64,000 nucleotides of DNA from Sisyra terminalis (taxonomy: Eukaryota; Arthropoda; Insecta; Neuroptera; Sisyridae), in NCBI GenBank assembly GCA_958496175.1, contig OY292280.1:4216001-4280000 (forward strand), in the 5' to 3' direction. Each line of letters opens with the position of its first letter. Position 1 is the first letter of the stretch. Under the pieces are notes generated by a model, which ran no database searches, was not told the origin of the DNA, and worked only from the letters and a program-made list of their open reading frames with translations. This document shows, piece by piece, positions 21,095 through 38,480 of this stretch. Made by a program: the position numbers and the translations under genes.

Positions 21095-23479
21095 CTATAG
21101 TCCAGTTTTCATGTCGATGTTCTTGGGACTAACGGAAACTCCGTAGTAGTAAGCAACGTTATCGATAATTGAATTCATCAAAGGTTCAATGCTCTCATAT
21201 TTCTCGAGAATGTCCTCCAGAACTTTTACTTCTTCAGAAGATGGAAGCTCTTCACTGTACAGAACTGGGAAAGCTGATAGATCTTGGGCATGGTATAGCA
21301 ATTGTTCGAATTGTGCAGTGATCTTCCTCAAACATGGTCCCAATGGAGTTGATGTTTCATCTCCTGTTTTTGTGGAATCTTGAATATTTTCCTTGAATTC
21401 TTTAATTTCGATTCCCAGTGATTCGATATCAGATATCATCAGTTCTTCATTGGTATCATATTGATCTTCGCTGGTCAAATCCACGCTGAGTTTTGCATTA
21501 ATATCCAAAGTTTTATGGAGCAATTCAGTGAGGTGCTCCATTGATTGATACATCTGGGTGTTAGCTTGCCCAGAAGAATTGGTTGGTAGTTCAGAAGGTG
21601 CAGGTGCTGATCCATTCTTATTTTGAGGTCCCTCTTTTTTGGCGGGGATTATGTTTTTGATTTCCTTTAAAATCGATAACATGTTGCCATAGATTGGTAA
21701 CTTATTCGTATCATTCAGGATATTTTCAATTAAATCGTATAGTATTCCTTTTGGTGTAACCACTCCGATATGGACAATGAACCGAAGAAGAAAGTAGTAC
21801 CATTGATTTTGTTTTGAGATTGCAATAGTCAACGTTGATTTTGGTTTCTCATTAAATTGCATTCCATTTTCATTTGTAAATTGGTGGGAACGTTTAACCG
21901 CTTTGCGTTCGAAAGTCAATTGAGTCCAACAACATCTTGGTCCACCAATTTTCACCATCAAACTGTTGACAATTTTCTGACGCCTCATGCAATTGTAGAG
22001 AAAGATAATTTCACGATAGAATAAATTTGTGATTAGTTTATTCAATTCGATGGTTTTTTCGGGATCAAATGAAGAACACTCCAAATTAATGGATTCGGTA
22101 ATATCGTGGAACTCTTGGCTAATGTATGGAATACTCTTTACGATATCCTCACAATTTTCATATTTGGGCAGTTTTTCTCGTCCTGAAAGTTCTGAAAATA
22201 ACAAGGAAAATTAGTTTCCGTTTTTCTTGGTCGAAAAATTATTTCTAAGCCCACAAAATCTCTACTGGAAAACCATTAAATTTTAATAAGACCCATCTTG
22301 TCACACTAACGCACTCTAAGTAAATCATCCCCACCCCCTTACCCCCCGTCTCGTTGTGAAGAATTTTAAACAGCCCCTAAATTCAAAATTACCTTATACT
22401 TTCAAATACTATATTGAATACTGTTTAATCGAATACTGTTATTTTATAACTTCTAAGGTCTTTAGCGACTCTAGGGTTAATATAAATTCGTAAATCGAGA
22501 AATTTGCTCTCTATGAAATTCGAACCCAACACCTACTAGTTTTGGAGCGGTCATCTTGACCACTCGGCCACCAGTAGACTTTAGAAAAAAATTGACAACT
22601 CAATTTCTCGACACATAAAGAAATCCAGGAACATAAAGAAATGTAATATAGTATCCCATTTTTCTGATGCTCACTTGTTTTGGATTATACCAAAAACTTT
22701 TGATAATTATATAAACCTAATAACATATTACAGTTCGTAAAACTTACCAGAGGATAGAAATCCAGGAATGTAATATAGTACCCTATTGGTCTGCTGCTCA
22801 CTTGTTTTGGATTATATCAAAAACTTTTGGAGAACCTTCTTTAGAATCCAATAAAAGAAAATTTGGCATCCTTTTTTTTTTTGCTTCTACCTCTTTTTGA
22901 ATCAGAACTTTTAGAAAGAAAAGAACTATCAGAACATTCTAAAAGTTCTGATTTGGAAAGTAGAAGCAAAAAAAAAGAATGCCGTATTTCTTTTTATTGG
23001 ATCCTAAAGAAGGTTCTTCAAAAATTTTTGGTATAATTCAAAACATGTGAGCATCAGAAAAATGGGATACTATATTACATTCCTGGATTTCTTTGGATAT
23101 TCCTTGGAAAGTTCTTCACTTTCAAAAAGTGCTGATTTGGAAAGGGTGAAAAATAATAGGATGCCCCATTTTCTTTTATTGGATCCTAAAAAAGGTTCTC
23201 CAAAATTTTTTGGTATAATCCAAAACAAGTGAGCAGCAGACCAATGGGGTACTATATTACATTCCTGGATTTCTATGCTCTGATAAGTTTTACGAACTGT
23301 AATATGTTATTAGGGGCACCAATCTTACCTAAACATGTATCCACAACTTGATCCAAACCAGAAAATTCTGGATGAGATAGCGAGCTGTTCATTTCAGTGT
23401 CCTCTGGAATACTATAGCCAAAAGCTTCCCCTTCTTCGTCGTCCATTGGTTCATGATTTGATTTCGAAGGATCTGTCAT
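21095..23479 (-). CDS. Tandem paralog B, unrecognised 415-aa protein
   Basis: Two coding exons: 23479-23329 and 22191-21095, with donor GTAAGA, acceptor TTTCAG and phase 1, the same phase as paralog A. The spliced frame is 415 codons plus stop. The ATG directly follows an ATTAG acceptor. Blocks shared with A: MTDPSKS at the N-terminus, DEEGEAFGYSIPED (14-27), RQKIVNSLMVKI (121-132), RCCW (136-139), KQNQWYYFLLRFIVHIGVV in the middle, and AQFEQLLYHAQDLSAFPVLY near the C-terminus. The linker between is diverged and richer in Asp/Glu/Ile. The two proteins are clearly homologous but old enough for the linkers to be unalignable by eye. Family not recognised; a role cannot be given. Confidence 0.85.
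22192..23328 (-). other. Intron 2 of paralog B: SINE plus large inverted repeat
   Basis: The 1137-bp intron (130 bp in paralog A) carries a SINE-like insert at 22441-22577 and, from about 22640 to 23320, a complex inverted repeat centred near 22930. The block GTAATATAGTATCCC with CTCACTTGTTTTGGATTATA occurs twice on the left and twice inverted on the right. The donor-proximal part (about 23283-23320, plus strand) has an inverted copy at about 22723-22752. The transcript could fold on itself close to the 5' splice site. Confidence 0.7.
22441..22577 (-). repeat. tRNA-derived SINE-like element
   Basis: On the minus strand CTGGTGGCCGAGTGGTCAAG is the A-box part and GTTGGGTTCGAATTTC the B-box part, then the family tail with AACCCTAGAGTCGCTAAAG. 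It has the best B box among the copies here. It lies in intron 2 of paralog B. Confidence 0.7.
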
Positions 23480-23851
23480 CTAATTAAAAAAATACAAATT
23501 AAATATCTGTCGCTTAAAAATAAATATTAGGCCTAAAAAAAATCAGTATGATTACTGGTATCAGCCCTAAAAGGGTCCAAATCTGAACTATTGAATTTTC
23601 TGCTTTTAAACGATTTTTTTCTATTAGGATACTTTTCCTCAAACGATAGGCTTAGTGTTTTTATAATATCCAATATTTAACAAACGACAGTACAGGTTTT
23701 TCGAAAATTTTCCAAAGATAAGTCATCTTGATATTTGACCTAATATTAAATTTTGTTTTCAATAAAAATCACCTAAAAGTATCCTGCTATTCTTAAACGG
23801 ACCTTATTTGTCCATAATCTATTTTAGTGGATCACAAATATATCAACTTAC

Positions 23852-24310
23852 TAGCATATGATGACAGTCCATTTATAACCTTGGAAGTTCCAGGAAATAG
23901 TTGGCTATCAAAACCCCAAAGATAAACTATCTAATCCCAATTTTTTGGATAAATCTTATATTATGGTTTTCTCAAGCAATTCTTAAAACCACAATAGTTT
24001 GATTTACCATCACCAAAGGAAAAAAATTTAAATGATAAATCTCCCTTAACCCTTCATGTGACCAAAAATCATAGGATATATGATTCATTGATCTCTATTA
24101 ATTACAAATACAAACTAATCATAATTACTGAGTAATAAATCAATTATAACCTACCTCAAACTATTTTCTCCTTTAATCAAAATATATTTAATTATTGATT
24201 GATCAATTGATTGACAAATGACGCCACTAATTAAGTGATCTATCGACGGATATCCGCGAAAAGTTTCAATCAAGGAAAACGACGCGTAATTCACGAACTT
24301 CATGTATCAC
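23852..24310 (-). promoter_or_regulatory. Putative untranslated exon and promoter of paralog B
   Basis: Counterpart of 17985-18430. It ends at the donor GTAAGTTGATA (minus strand, from 23851), 372 bp before the ATG-abutting acceptor. Shared blocks on the plus strand include TTATAACCTTGGAAGTTCCAGGA at 23870-23894, TTGATTGACAAATGACGCC and ATATCCGCG with CGAACTTCATGT. Conservation across the duplication supports function; the exact start site is unknown. Confidence 0.55.
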
Positions 24311-25039
24311 TTTTAAAAAAAAAATCTTTGGATTTACTAAGTAAAATTAGTTATCGTTTTATAGCAATTACGGTTTACAACGACTCTAGAGGTATAAAAA
24401 ATTCGTAAGCTTTTATTATTTATAAAACATCTTTAAAAAAAGCATAATATCGTTCATAAACATTGATGTTGAACTTTTAAAAATATCGATTTCCTAATTG
24501 TAAGACTTATGGGTCCAGAATTAGCAAAAGGTGTGCTAATTTACACAACAGTAAATTGCATAGCCATTGAGTCCAAATGGACTAAAAATGAACTAATTAA
24601 ATCCTGGACCAACTCAGGAGGCAAATTCTTAAGAGTTATGATAAAGGAATTTCTGGAAACTCATAGTAAAAGACTTCTGGAGTTACGAAGGATATCAGAA
24701 TACTGATAGTATGGAGGCTTATTAACAGGATACTTCAATTTGGGAAAGTATTTCCCAACTATAGGGATAAATCCTGAGTCAAATACATGCAGGAATTGGA
24801 AAAAAGGAAACTACTTCCCACGTACTATTCAATGGAGGTATGCTTACTTCAGTTGACTTAAATTTAGTATCCAATGGATACCAAATTAGTATCCTATGGA
24901 TACCAGTTTAGTATCCAATGGAATCCAAAGAACCCATGATAGTCTGAAAATTCTGTTTTTCTTCTTCAAAAGCTGAAAAAAGGACATTTTGGGTGATTTG
25001 TATGAAGAAATAATAAATCAGTTAAGAATTAGCAATAGG
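24310..25039. other. Intergenic stretch with a short tandem repeat
   Basis: No gene. Three units of about 23 bp built on TAGTATCCAATGGATACCA lie at about 24866-24925. The open frame at 24509-24706 (+) is short and has no features; treated as chance. Confidence 0.45.
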
Positions 25040-25045
25040 TTTATT
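25040..25045 (-). terminator. Candidate poly(A) signal for the four-exon membrane gene
   Basis: AATAAA on the minus strand about 145 nt beyond the stop codon at 25189, a usual distance for an insect 3' UTR. Confidence 0.45.
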
Positions 25046-25188
25046 GGAAACTAGAGTACATGCTTAAATTATATCTTCGGTAGCGAGCAGTGGAAGTAAG
25101 CCCCGCTTGAATAATTGAAAGTAAGGAATTTCGATTAGTCTGGGTACTAAATCAAAATTCGCTGTTTTTCTTGGAATGATTAATCCAA

Positions 25189-27151
25189 TTAGTCGATACC
25201 ACTGAACCGTACTCTATGTACAGGTCTCTCTCTGAATTCCGATGAAGGATGTCTCAAATCGGTTTTCAAAAAGAAATTATAAAATCGGATCACGTCGTAG
25301 ATTCGGGGGTTAATATCAACTTGGATTTTCTCATTTATAACCGCCGTGATTGCATTTCGGATTGCCCTAGCAGATTCTGCTTCCTCGTCAGAAAAGATTC
25401 TATCATCAAAATTGTAGATTCTGTAATTATGTAAAGCTTCAAAAGCTTTCTGCTCAACTTCATGGTACATCCGTGCAGCAATCTGACGGGCGATCATAAG
25501 CTGCCGATATTTAGAGGAATCATGGTGGGTCAGAGGTTTAGCCAATATTTCTTCCGGTCTTAGCGGAGGATTGTGGACATTTTTATGGGCGATGATCACT
25601 GTGAAAGATCTCAAAATATACATCACCAATCCACAGCATATACAACTATAAAAAGAAAGTTTTGCTTAAAATTTATTCAGTACTAAAATCCATTAAAGTA
25701 TGTAGAAAAAATGATCACTCACTAGGGTATTATGGATTCCGCTAGCGGATTTAGTCGAAGTACACCAAAGTTGAACAGCCAACTTACGATAACTGAAAAA
25801 AAAACATAGTTTTAGAAGATAACTGGGAGCTGAATTGCTTAACAGGTGCACAGTATTGCCATATAACTGATTTAAAAATGTTTTGAAACTGATTATAATT
25901 CTAAGTCTAATTTTCCGAAAGTTTCTTTCTAGAATCTCCATCCAGTAATATTCCAAAAAAAAGAAGAGAAAACCCTTTCAAAATCAAATTCCAGAAATGA
26001 TGAATTTAAGCAATTTCCAGGTACCATGACCAGAAAAAATCTCCAGTTTGCTCCTCACATTTCAGATCTGAAAATGTATGATCTCAGTAATGAACAAGTT
26101 TAGGAGTTACTGAGATTCGTTTAGTTTCCCAATTTACATTTGCTGCAGTAGGAACCAAGAAACAAAATTCTGGGGAATTAAAAAAGTGGCATCTAGTGGT
26201 AGATTTACCTAGTTTGGAATACTACTAGACCCTTAAAAACACAGCAAAAGAACGATAAGAAAGTCTCCTAAAAATCTAACTACTGAATTGGTGACACTAG
26301 GAAAAGCATCTGAATACCCCAACTGTTAAGTCCTCCAATATGCGGATTTTGTATTGTTACAATGGAAACTTTGTACAGCATATAAGAGCTGGAAGTATCC
26401 AATTACAATACTGAATAAGTCAAACTCCATCTTAGTTACCAATAGCTGAAATTTGCTGGGTTTAGTAGGAACCCAGAACCTTCAATATGTAAACTTTGTA
26501 CAGACAAAAAAATTTGGTTGAAATGCCCCACAGCTAAAAGAACTGGAAATATATGATTTCAGTAATGAAAGATTCCAGTTCCACCATGTTTACGAGTTAC
26601 TAAAATTTGTTTAGTTTCCTAATCTATATTTGCTGCTAAAGCATCCCAAGGAACAGAACCACATTCCGGTGAATTTCAATAAATAAGTGACACCTGGTGG
26701 TGGATTTATTAAAGACAATGTCGATATAAATAATTTGCAGTAAATTGATTAAAACTCCAATTTATCGTTAACAGAAATATACTGCATCAAATTTAAGTTA
26801 GGATAAACACAAAAGTTCTGGGTACTAATAATATTTCACCAAAAAAGTTATCCAGAAACTAGTTTTCATTATACTTATACATACCATCAGGCCATAGTTT
26901 GATTGGTTCTTCCGCGATGCTCTCTTCCCGGCACTCAAAGAAAAACTAGAAATATGTATTAAAGAACTATCATTAGATTCCAATGTTGAAAAGCATTAAC
27001 AAATTAATAACGATACCAAAATTGTGATCAAAAATCCAAAACCAGCAAATAACGATGGGCAGGTGTCATGATATATAATCTGCAGAATTACGGTTACTTC
27101 TACTAAGAAAACGCCGCCAAGGAACGAACATAATTTGCTGAAGAAGGCCAT
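25189..27151 (-). CDS. Predicted 240-aa multi-pass membrane protein, unrecognised
   Basis: Four exons on the minus strand: 27151-27017, 26945-26885, 25792-25723 and 25645-25189. All junctions are GT-AG and the phases (0, 1, 2) fit, giving exactly 240 codons plus stop. Hydrophobic segments are seen at about residues 9-26 (FLGGVFLVEVTVILQII), 31-48, 66-79 and 86-107 (IIPYCICCGLVMYILRSFTV), so three or four membrane passes are likely. A soluble C-terminal half of about 130 residues follows, helical in look, with QLMIARQIAARMYHEVEQKA and a stretch ending IRFYNFFLKTDLRHPSS. The N-terminus is not a classic signal peptide. Same strand and next to the paralog pair, but no sequence relation to them. 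I do not recognise the family; a small insect-specific membrane protein is a guess. The exon joins are by eye. Confidence 0.7.
25793..26884 (-). other. Intron 2 of the membrane-protein gene, with an internal duplication
   Basis: About 1.1 kb between exons 2 and 3. Segments near 26060-26215 and 26530-26705 resemble each other (CTCAGTAATGAA / TTCAGTAATGAA, GAGTTACT, TTGTTTAGTTTCC, ATTTGCTGC), a diverged direct duplication of about 480-bp period. No exon is evident inside. Confidence 0.5.
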
Positions 27152-27399
27152 TGTTAATTGATATAAAAAGAATTTTTAATATCCAAGATTATTAACACCC
27201 GCCGGTATCAAATGACAGAAACAAAAGGAGGGAGTTAATACGCAATGAAAATAACATCAAGTCATACTACCAACTTAAATTAAACACCTAACTTCACACT
27301 TAATGTTTACATCAAATGAATTCAATTAAATCAAATTGTCCACTTTAGAATCCAAACCAACAAGACCATCGGCTTATGTCGTTTTTAAGATTGTCAAAT
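27152..27399. other. Upstream region of the membrane-protein gene
   Basis: The 250 bp before the ATG at 27151 should hold the promoter and 5' UTR. No TATA box or initiator stands out. Confidence 0.3.
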
Positions 27400-27498
27400 C
27401 TGGCAACGTTGCATTATCTACTCTTTTATATAAAATTATTTTTTTATGAAAATTTAGCCGCAAAAGAGAAAACTAGGCCATATTACAATTGAATTAAC
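27400..27498. mobile_element. R4 MITE, truncated by a second R4 copy
   Basis: The left arm of R4 (ATCTGGCAACGTTGCATTAT on) runs to GAATTAAC and is then cut by the complete copy that starts at 27499. An R4 element has inserted into, or replaced the right arm of, another. Confidence 0.7.
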
Positions 27499-27723
27499 GG
27501 CTCAAGTGTACTTTAGCGCACCCACAATCTGGCAACGTTGCATTTTCGACTTAATTTTTAATTTAATTCGTGATATTTTTGTTAATTCAATTCTACTATG
27601 GTATTATTCTCTCTTTTGTGGCTAAATTTTTATTATAGGCCGATTTAATCGCGAATTAAATTAAAAACAAAGTCGAAAATGCAACGTTGCCAGATTGTGG
27701 GTGTGCTAAGGTACACATGAGCC
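27499..27723. mobile_element. R4 palindromic MITE, complete
   Basis: Ends GGCTCAAGTGTACTTTAGCG and GCTAAGGTACACATGAGCC. Arms mirror closely through GGCAACGTTGCATTTTCGAC and GTCGAAAATGCAACGTTGCC. 225 bp. Confidence 0.9.
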
Positions 27724-28111
27724 AATAGATTTTTATTAAAGCATTTACAAACTTTTTTCTATCAACATACAAAAACTATTAAACCAAATCAATAAATGAA
27801 AGATTTAAAAAAATATTTATATCAATTTATTTAGCATACCTACATACAGGGATGCACCAACGGTTGCCTATACGTAAACAAACTTTACCAGTAATGGTAA
27901 TATGATATTAAATCTAATATTTGCTGAAAATTCTCTTCTTCATTTGTTTGTCGTTATATCAATTTCAATTTTGATATTTTTCGCCTTTTTATTGTATTTT
28001 CCAATTGATTTTCACCTTATAAATCTACTTCCAATGTAAATCCCTTCAAAAAGTTCCAATTTACAATTCGGAAAATCATCCCAAACGCATATCATTAAAA
28101 TTTGGGCACAT

Positions 28112-28318
28112 ATTCCTTTTAGGTCAATGAAAATCTGGCAATGTTGCATTTTCTTCTTTAATTTATATTTTACTCGCGATTTTTGGTTCAATTTAATTAT
28201 AACAACGTATTTTTTGTGGCTAAATTTTCATTATAGCCCAATTTATGTGCAAATTAAACTAAAAACAAAATATAGAAAATGCAACGTAGCCAAATATTAA
28301 GATCCCTAAAAAAGACAT
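28112..28318. mobile_element. R4 MITE, diverged copy
   Basis: Arms AATCTGGCAATGTTGCATTT and AAATGCAACGTAGCCAAATA remain inverted, but the outer ends are degraded. An older copy. Confidence 0.7.
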
Positions 28319-28510
28319 GAAATTTAAAAGTGTCTTTCATATTTGATCGAAAATTGGTGAAAATTTTAAAATATTTCCCAGGATTTTTGCAAAATTTCGC
28401 CATTCTTTCATTATCCTTTTTCCAACAGTTGAAACTAAACAATTGGTGGTTTATAAAGCCTCTTGAAATCTAGTTTTTCATTATTAAAATTAAATTAAAT
28501 TTTATTTATT

Positions 28511-28674
28511 TTTAGTAGGATAGTGGACATGAAAGGATGTAGATCCATACAATAATTATTAATTTAGTGACACGTTTCGGTCTTTTATTAGACCTTCATC
28601 AGGCTTCTTAATATGTCGCTAAATTAATAACTAATATATGGATCTACATCCTTTCATGTCCACTATCCTACTAA
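28511..28674. mobile_element. Palindromic element with hammerhead-like centre
   Basis: A 164-bp palindrome. Left arm: TTAGTAGGATAGTGGACATG, then AAAGGATGTAGATCCATA, then ATTAATTTAGTGACA; the right arm is its mirror and ends TCCTACTAA. The centre is not a plain loop: on the minus strand it reads CTGATGA, A, GGTCT-AATAAA-AGACC, GAAACGTGTC. See the separate ncRNA entry. Confidence 0.8.
28555..28620 (-). ncRNA. Hammerhead-ribozyme-like motif at palindrome centre
   Basis: Minus strand: CTGATGA (28602-28596), extra A, 5-bp stem II GGTCT/AGACC with loop AATAAA, GAA (from 28578), AC-GT-GT as a 2-bp stem III, and C (28569) as the cleavage base. Stem I directly at the core is poor (C opposite A), though the outer arms TTAATTTAG and CTAAATTAA pair well. 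Same extra base as in F1. Confidence 0.4.
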
Positions 28675-28767
28675 AAAAAAAATATGTAAATTATGGACAC
28701 AACCAAAATTTATCGATTAAAATTAAAGTCCTCAAAAATTTGGTATCGATTTTTTGATCAAAATATT

Positions 28768-28985
28768 AAGCTCCAGTGCCTTTTATGATGGTCAATATTT
28801 GGCAACAATGCATTTTAAACTTTCTTTTTTTTTATTCTATTCGCGATTTTTTGCTAATTCATTTCTAATATGATATAATTTTCTTTTTTTGGGGCTAAAT
28901 TTTGCTAATGAGCAAATTAAATTTAAAACAAAGTAAAAAATGCAACTTTGCTAAATATTGATCAATTTAAAATGGACTTAAACCT
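28768..28985. mobile_element. R4 MITE, diverged copy
   Basis: Arms TATTTGGCAACAATGCATTT and AAATGCAACTTTGCTAAATA, with degraded outer ends. An old copy lying within a region of repeated AAATCCTCAAAATTTTAGCA-type sequence. Confidence 0.65.
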
Positions 28986-29133
28986 GGAAAAATTAAATTA
29001 AAATCCTCAAAATTTTAGCATTGATTTTTTGAATCAAAATTTCATATTATAAATGGAGGTTCCACTTCACATGATTAGATAATATTATTATATCATTATA
29101 ATATTATATTATTAATCTTTACAGATTTGCATA

Positions 29134-30222
29134 TAGGGTTACCAATCTTAAATTATAGAAAATCCGGAGAACGTATAACTAAATCCGGAGAGTTGTATTC
29201 AATAAAAAACAGTCTTAAAAATTTAGCAAGTATCTAAATATAATAAATATTAGGGTGATTTTTTTTTTTTTTTGGTCCCATCGTGAAATTTTGTTGGAAG
29301 TACTAAAAAAAAAAATTCTCTGAAAGTTTGAGCCCTTAATATTAATTTTAAGTCCTCGACCAAGACGTGTAAAGATTTCCCATTGAAAATACACGGAAAC
29401 TCTGATTTTTTATTTTTAAATTTCTATATCTCAGCGGCATTTCATGGGATCGCTTTTCCCGAAGATGGTTTTTTCTCAGAACTAAACGCTCTACAAAAGT
29501 GCCCATTGCGACAAAGTCGTAACTCACACCGGTGAGGTAGTACGGGCCACTGAACCTGATTTTTTCATAAAATTCAAGGTTTAATATCTCGTTTAGTATT
29601 GATCTTAGCGATTTGGTCTACACGAACTTTTTTGTAGGAAATCAAATTCTCTACAAGTTTTTCATTTATAATTTTTCCGTAGCTCTCGTTATTTACGAGA
29701 TAAATGCAAAAAAAACGCGAATTTTATGGAAAAATCAGGTTTAGTGGCCCGTACTACCTCACCGGTGTGAGTTACGACTTTGTCGCTATGGGCACTTTTG
29801 TAGAGCGTTTAATTCTGAGAAAAACCCATCTTCGGTAAAAGCGATCCCATGAAATACCGCTGAGATATAGAAATTTAAAAATAAAAAATCAGAGTTTCTG
29901 TGTATTTTCAATGGGAAATCTTTACACGTCTTGGTCGAGGACTTAAAATTAATATTAAGGGCTCAAACTTTCAGAGATTTTTTTTTTTTGGTATTTCCAA
30001 CAAAATTTCACGATGGGACCAAAAAAAGTCAAAAAAAAAATCACCCTAATAAATATATATTTTTTTGACTATAAAATCAATTGTTATCGCTTGGCAACAG
30101 TGGAAAATTTTGCTTTTTATTAACATTGAAAAACGTGGAAAATCGTTTTCGTAAACTGGAGTCAAGAAAAAATTACATTTTTCTGGAGTTTCCGGTTTGA
30201 AATGGGGGAGTTGGTAACCCTA
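29134..30222. mobile_element. Small element with TAGGGTTACCAA ends, split by R5
   Basis: TAGGGTTACCAA at 29134-29145 is mirrored by TTGGTAACCCTA at 30211-30222. Both flanks carry TCCGGAG- and TGGAGTTTCCGG-type blocks. Without the 800-bp R5 insert at 29250-30049 the element would be about 290 bp. A second partial copy of its right side follows to about 30315, ending TTGGTAACCTTA. Confidence 0.65.
29250..30049. mobile_element. R5 large palindromic element, deleted copy (0.8 kb)
   Basis: Same ends as the 3493 copy (TTAGGGTGATTTTT and AATCACCCTAA) and the same arm sequence. The left arm has lost about 230 bp near the centre, so the palindrome is asymmetric. It is nested in the TAGGGTTACCAA element. 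Confidence 0.85.
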
Positions 30223-30486
30223 AAAAAATCCGGAGATTATTTTTGTAAACTGGAGTCTGGAGAAAACATTATTTTTCTGGAGTCTCCGGACTAAAACTGG
30301 AGAGTTGGTAACCTTATTTGCATATTTCATCTTTCTACTTTACAATAATTCAAGTAAATTAAAATCCTCAAAATTTTAGTATCGATTTTTTAAATCAAAA
30401 TTTCATATTGTAAATGAAGGCTCTACTCCACATGATTAGATAATATTATATATTATTATAACATTATTATAATATTACATTATTAA

Positions 30487-30639
30487 CAAGGTTTATAAAA
30501 TACACAGGTGGCCTCATGGTGGCTACGTGACGTATCCAGAAGAAATTCGTACATATTTTCAGACTGATTCAATTTCAAAATTCTTCGTATGTCGTCATTT
30601 TTTTTCTAATGGACCAACCTGTGTAATTTACAAACCTTG
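30487..30639. mobile_element. 153-bp Mutator-like MITE with 9-bp target duplication
   Basis: Begins CAAGGTTTATAAAATACACA and ends TGTGTAATTTACAAACCTTG, a terminal inverted repeat of about 22 bp. Flanked by perfect 9-bp direct repeats CATTATTAA at 30478-30486 and 30640-30648. A second copy of exactly the same length lies at 50378-50530. Nine-base duplications are typical of the Mutator superfamily; no transposase is present. Confidence 0.9.
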
Positions 30640-30839
30640 CATTATTAATCTTTACAGATTTGCATATTTGATCCTTTTACTAATAATCCAAGTAAATTAA
30701 AATCCCCAAAGTTTTAGCATTGATTTTTTGAATCAAAATTTCATGCAGCAAATGGAGGCTCTACTTGACTTGATTTTATTTTTTTTAATTATTCTTTACA
30801 GATTTGCATATTTCACCCTTTTATATTTGAATATTTTTG

Positions 30840-37120
<6,281 letters not shown>

Positions 37121-38130
37121 CGACTAGAATTTTCGTATGCAATTTTTATAGGTTTCTATGAAAAAAATGTGATATTTTTACGATTTAAAAATGTATGAAC
37201 CTTCTCTATATTTAACACTTTTGATTATCATACAATTACACAACTGATATTAGATTTTTGTCAATCATACCATCAAACTATAGTCAACAGCATTGTTAGC
37301 TATCGCGGATGTTACTTATTGTTCCAAGTCAATTTTTATGGTCAAATTGTGAACGTTTAGGTTATCGAATCCAATTATTTAATATTACTGTAAATTAGTT
37401 TTGTAAAAGAGTTTAAGAATTAGCTGTTTAGTTTATAATGTTGAAATGTTCTCATAAAACTTGCAATTTGAGCAATGTATGCAGTTTGATACGGGTTTGT
37501 CCTTGCAATTACTACGTCTGAAATTCTAAGACTTGAAAAAATCAATGTATTCCACAATTTAGCAAATTTATTTTTAGGACATAATTTGGAAAAACCCGTC
37601 CAAACGTTCGTTATAAATTATATACGCAGAGACTGGCCGGAAAATTCACGGACATATTTACTTATTTATTGAATAGTATTTTTAACAAAATGTTCAAATA
37701 ATTAACCAGGAGCAAGACTAGAAGATTGTTTGTGAATTTTTTTATTATTTTATGATATACAAATATAAGTCTGAAATGAATAAGCGAGTGATAGTTGTAA
37801 GTGTTGAAAAAAATAGCGATTCTATTCCATTTAGTGTAACGACCTAAGAATCGATTTTGCTATAATAAAAATAAAACACTATTAAATAATTTATTTTAAT
37901 TCAGGGTAATTATTTTTGTGTTAATCAAATAAGTTAGTGTAATGGCATTCAAAATGGAGCAAAACTTAATCAATCACCAATTTCTTTTCGAGAAAACAAT
38001 GATTATTTAGTAGTAAAACCCCTTTAAAACACTTTCCACTTAATTTTCCCGAGCGTTTACCGTTTTTCTGAATCATTCTAGTTCGGCTAAAAGTATAGCA
38101 CTAGTAAACTAGAACAATGACTATGCAAGT
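37121..38130 (+). other. 3' flank of Pcgf3
   Basis: Should include the 3' UTR. A candidate AATAAA lies at 37864-37869, about 745 nt after the stop; no better one is seen nearer. No other gene. Confidence 0.35.
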
Positions 38131-38480
38131 TCTAAATTTATAATGTGATCTTATTTATGTAATATAATTTACAAATGTTAACTATGAACAAAAATTCAAA
38201 CAATTGAATTGCTTACATACTGCCCAGATACGTATATCGATTGCCAAGCAATCTTCATCAAATAGTATCGCTTCGTAACTGCTATATGATCACAAAAATC
38301 AGTTGAACTCCAATAATAGTAATGACCGGTGATTCATTTATTTGAATTTTTGTTCAAATTTATGTTTATAGTTTGCTTTTGTAAATTATATTACCTATTA
38401 CCGAAATAAGACCACAATATATTGTATAAATAGTATAACTTTTCAGTCAGCGAAAAAATTATGTTGGTATTATATTGAAT
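38130..38480. repeat. F1 inverted pair, core-deleted on one side
   Basis: Minus unit with TGCCCAGATACGTATATCG at 38221 and CTGATGA read as TTGATGA; the plus side keeps only the tail (TTGAATTTTTGTTCAAATTT, then TATAACTTTTCAGTCAGCG). Confidence 0.65.
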
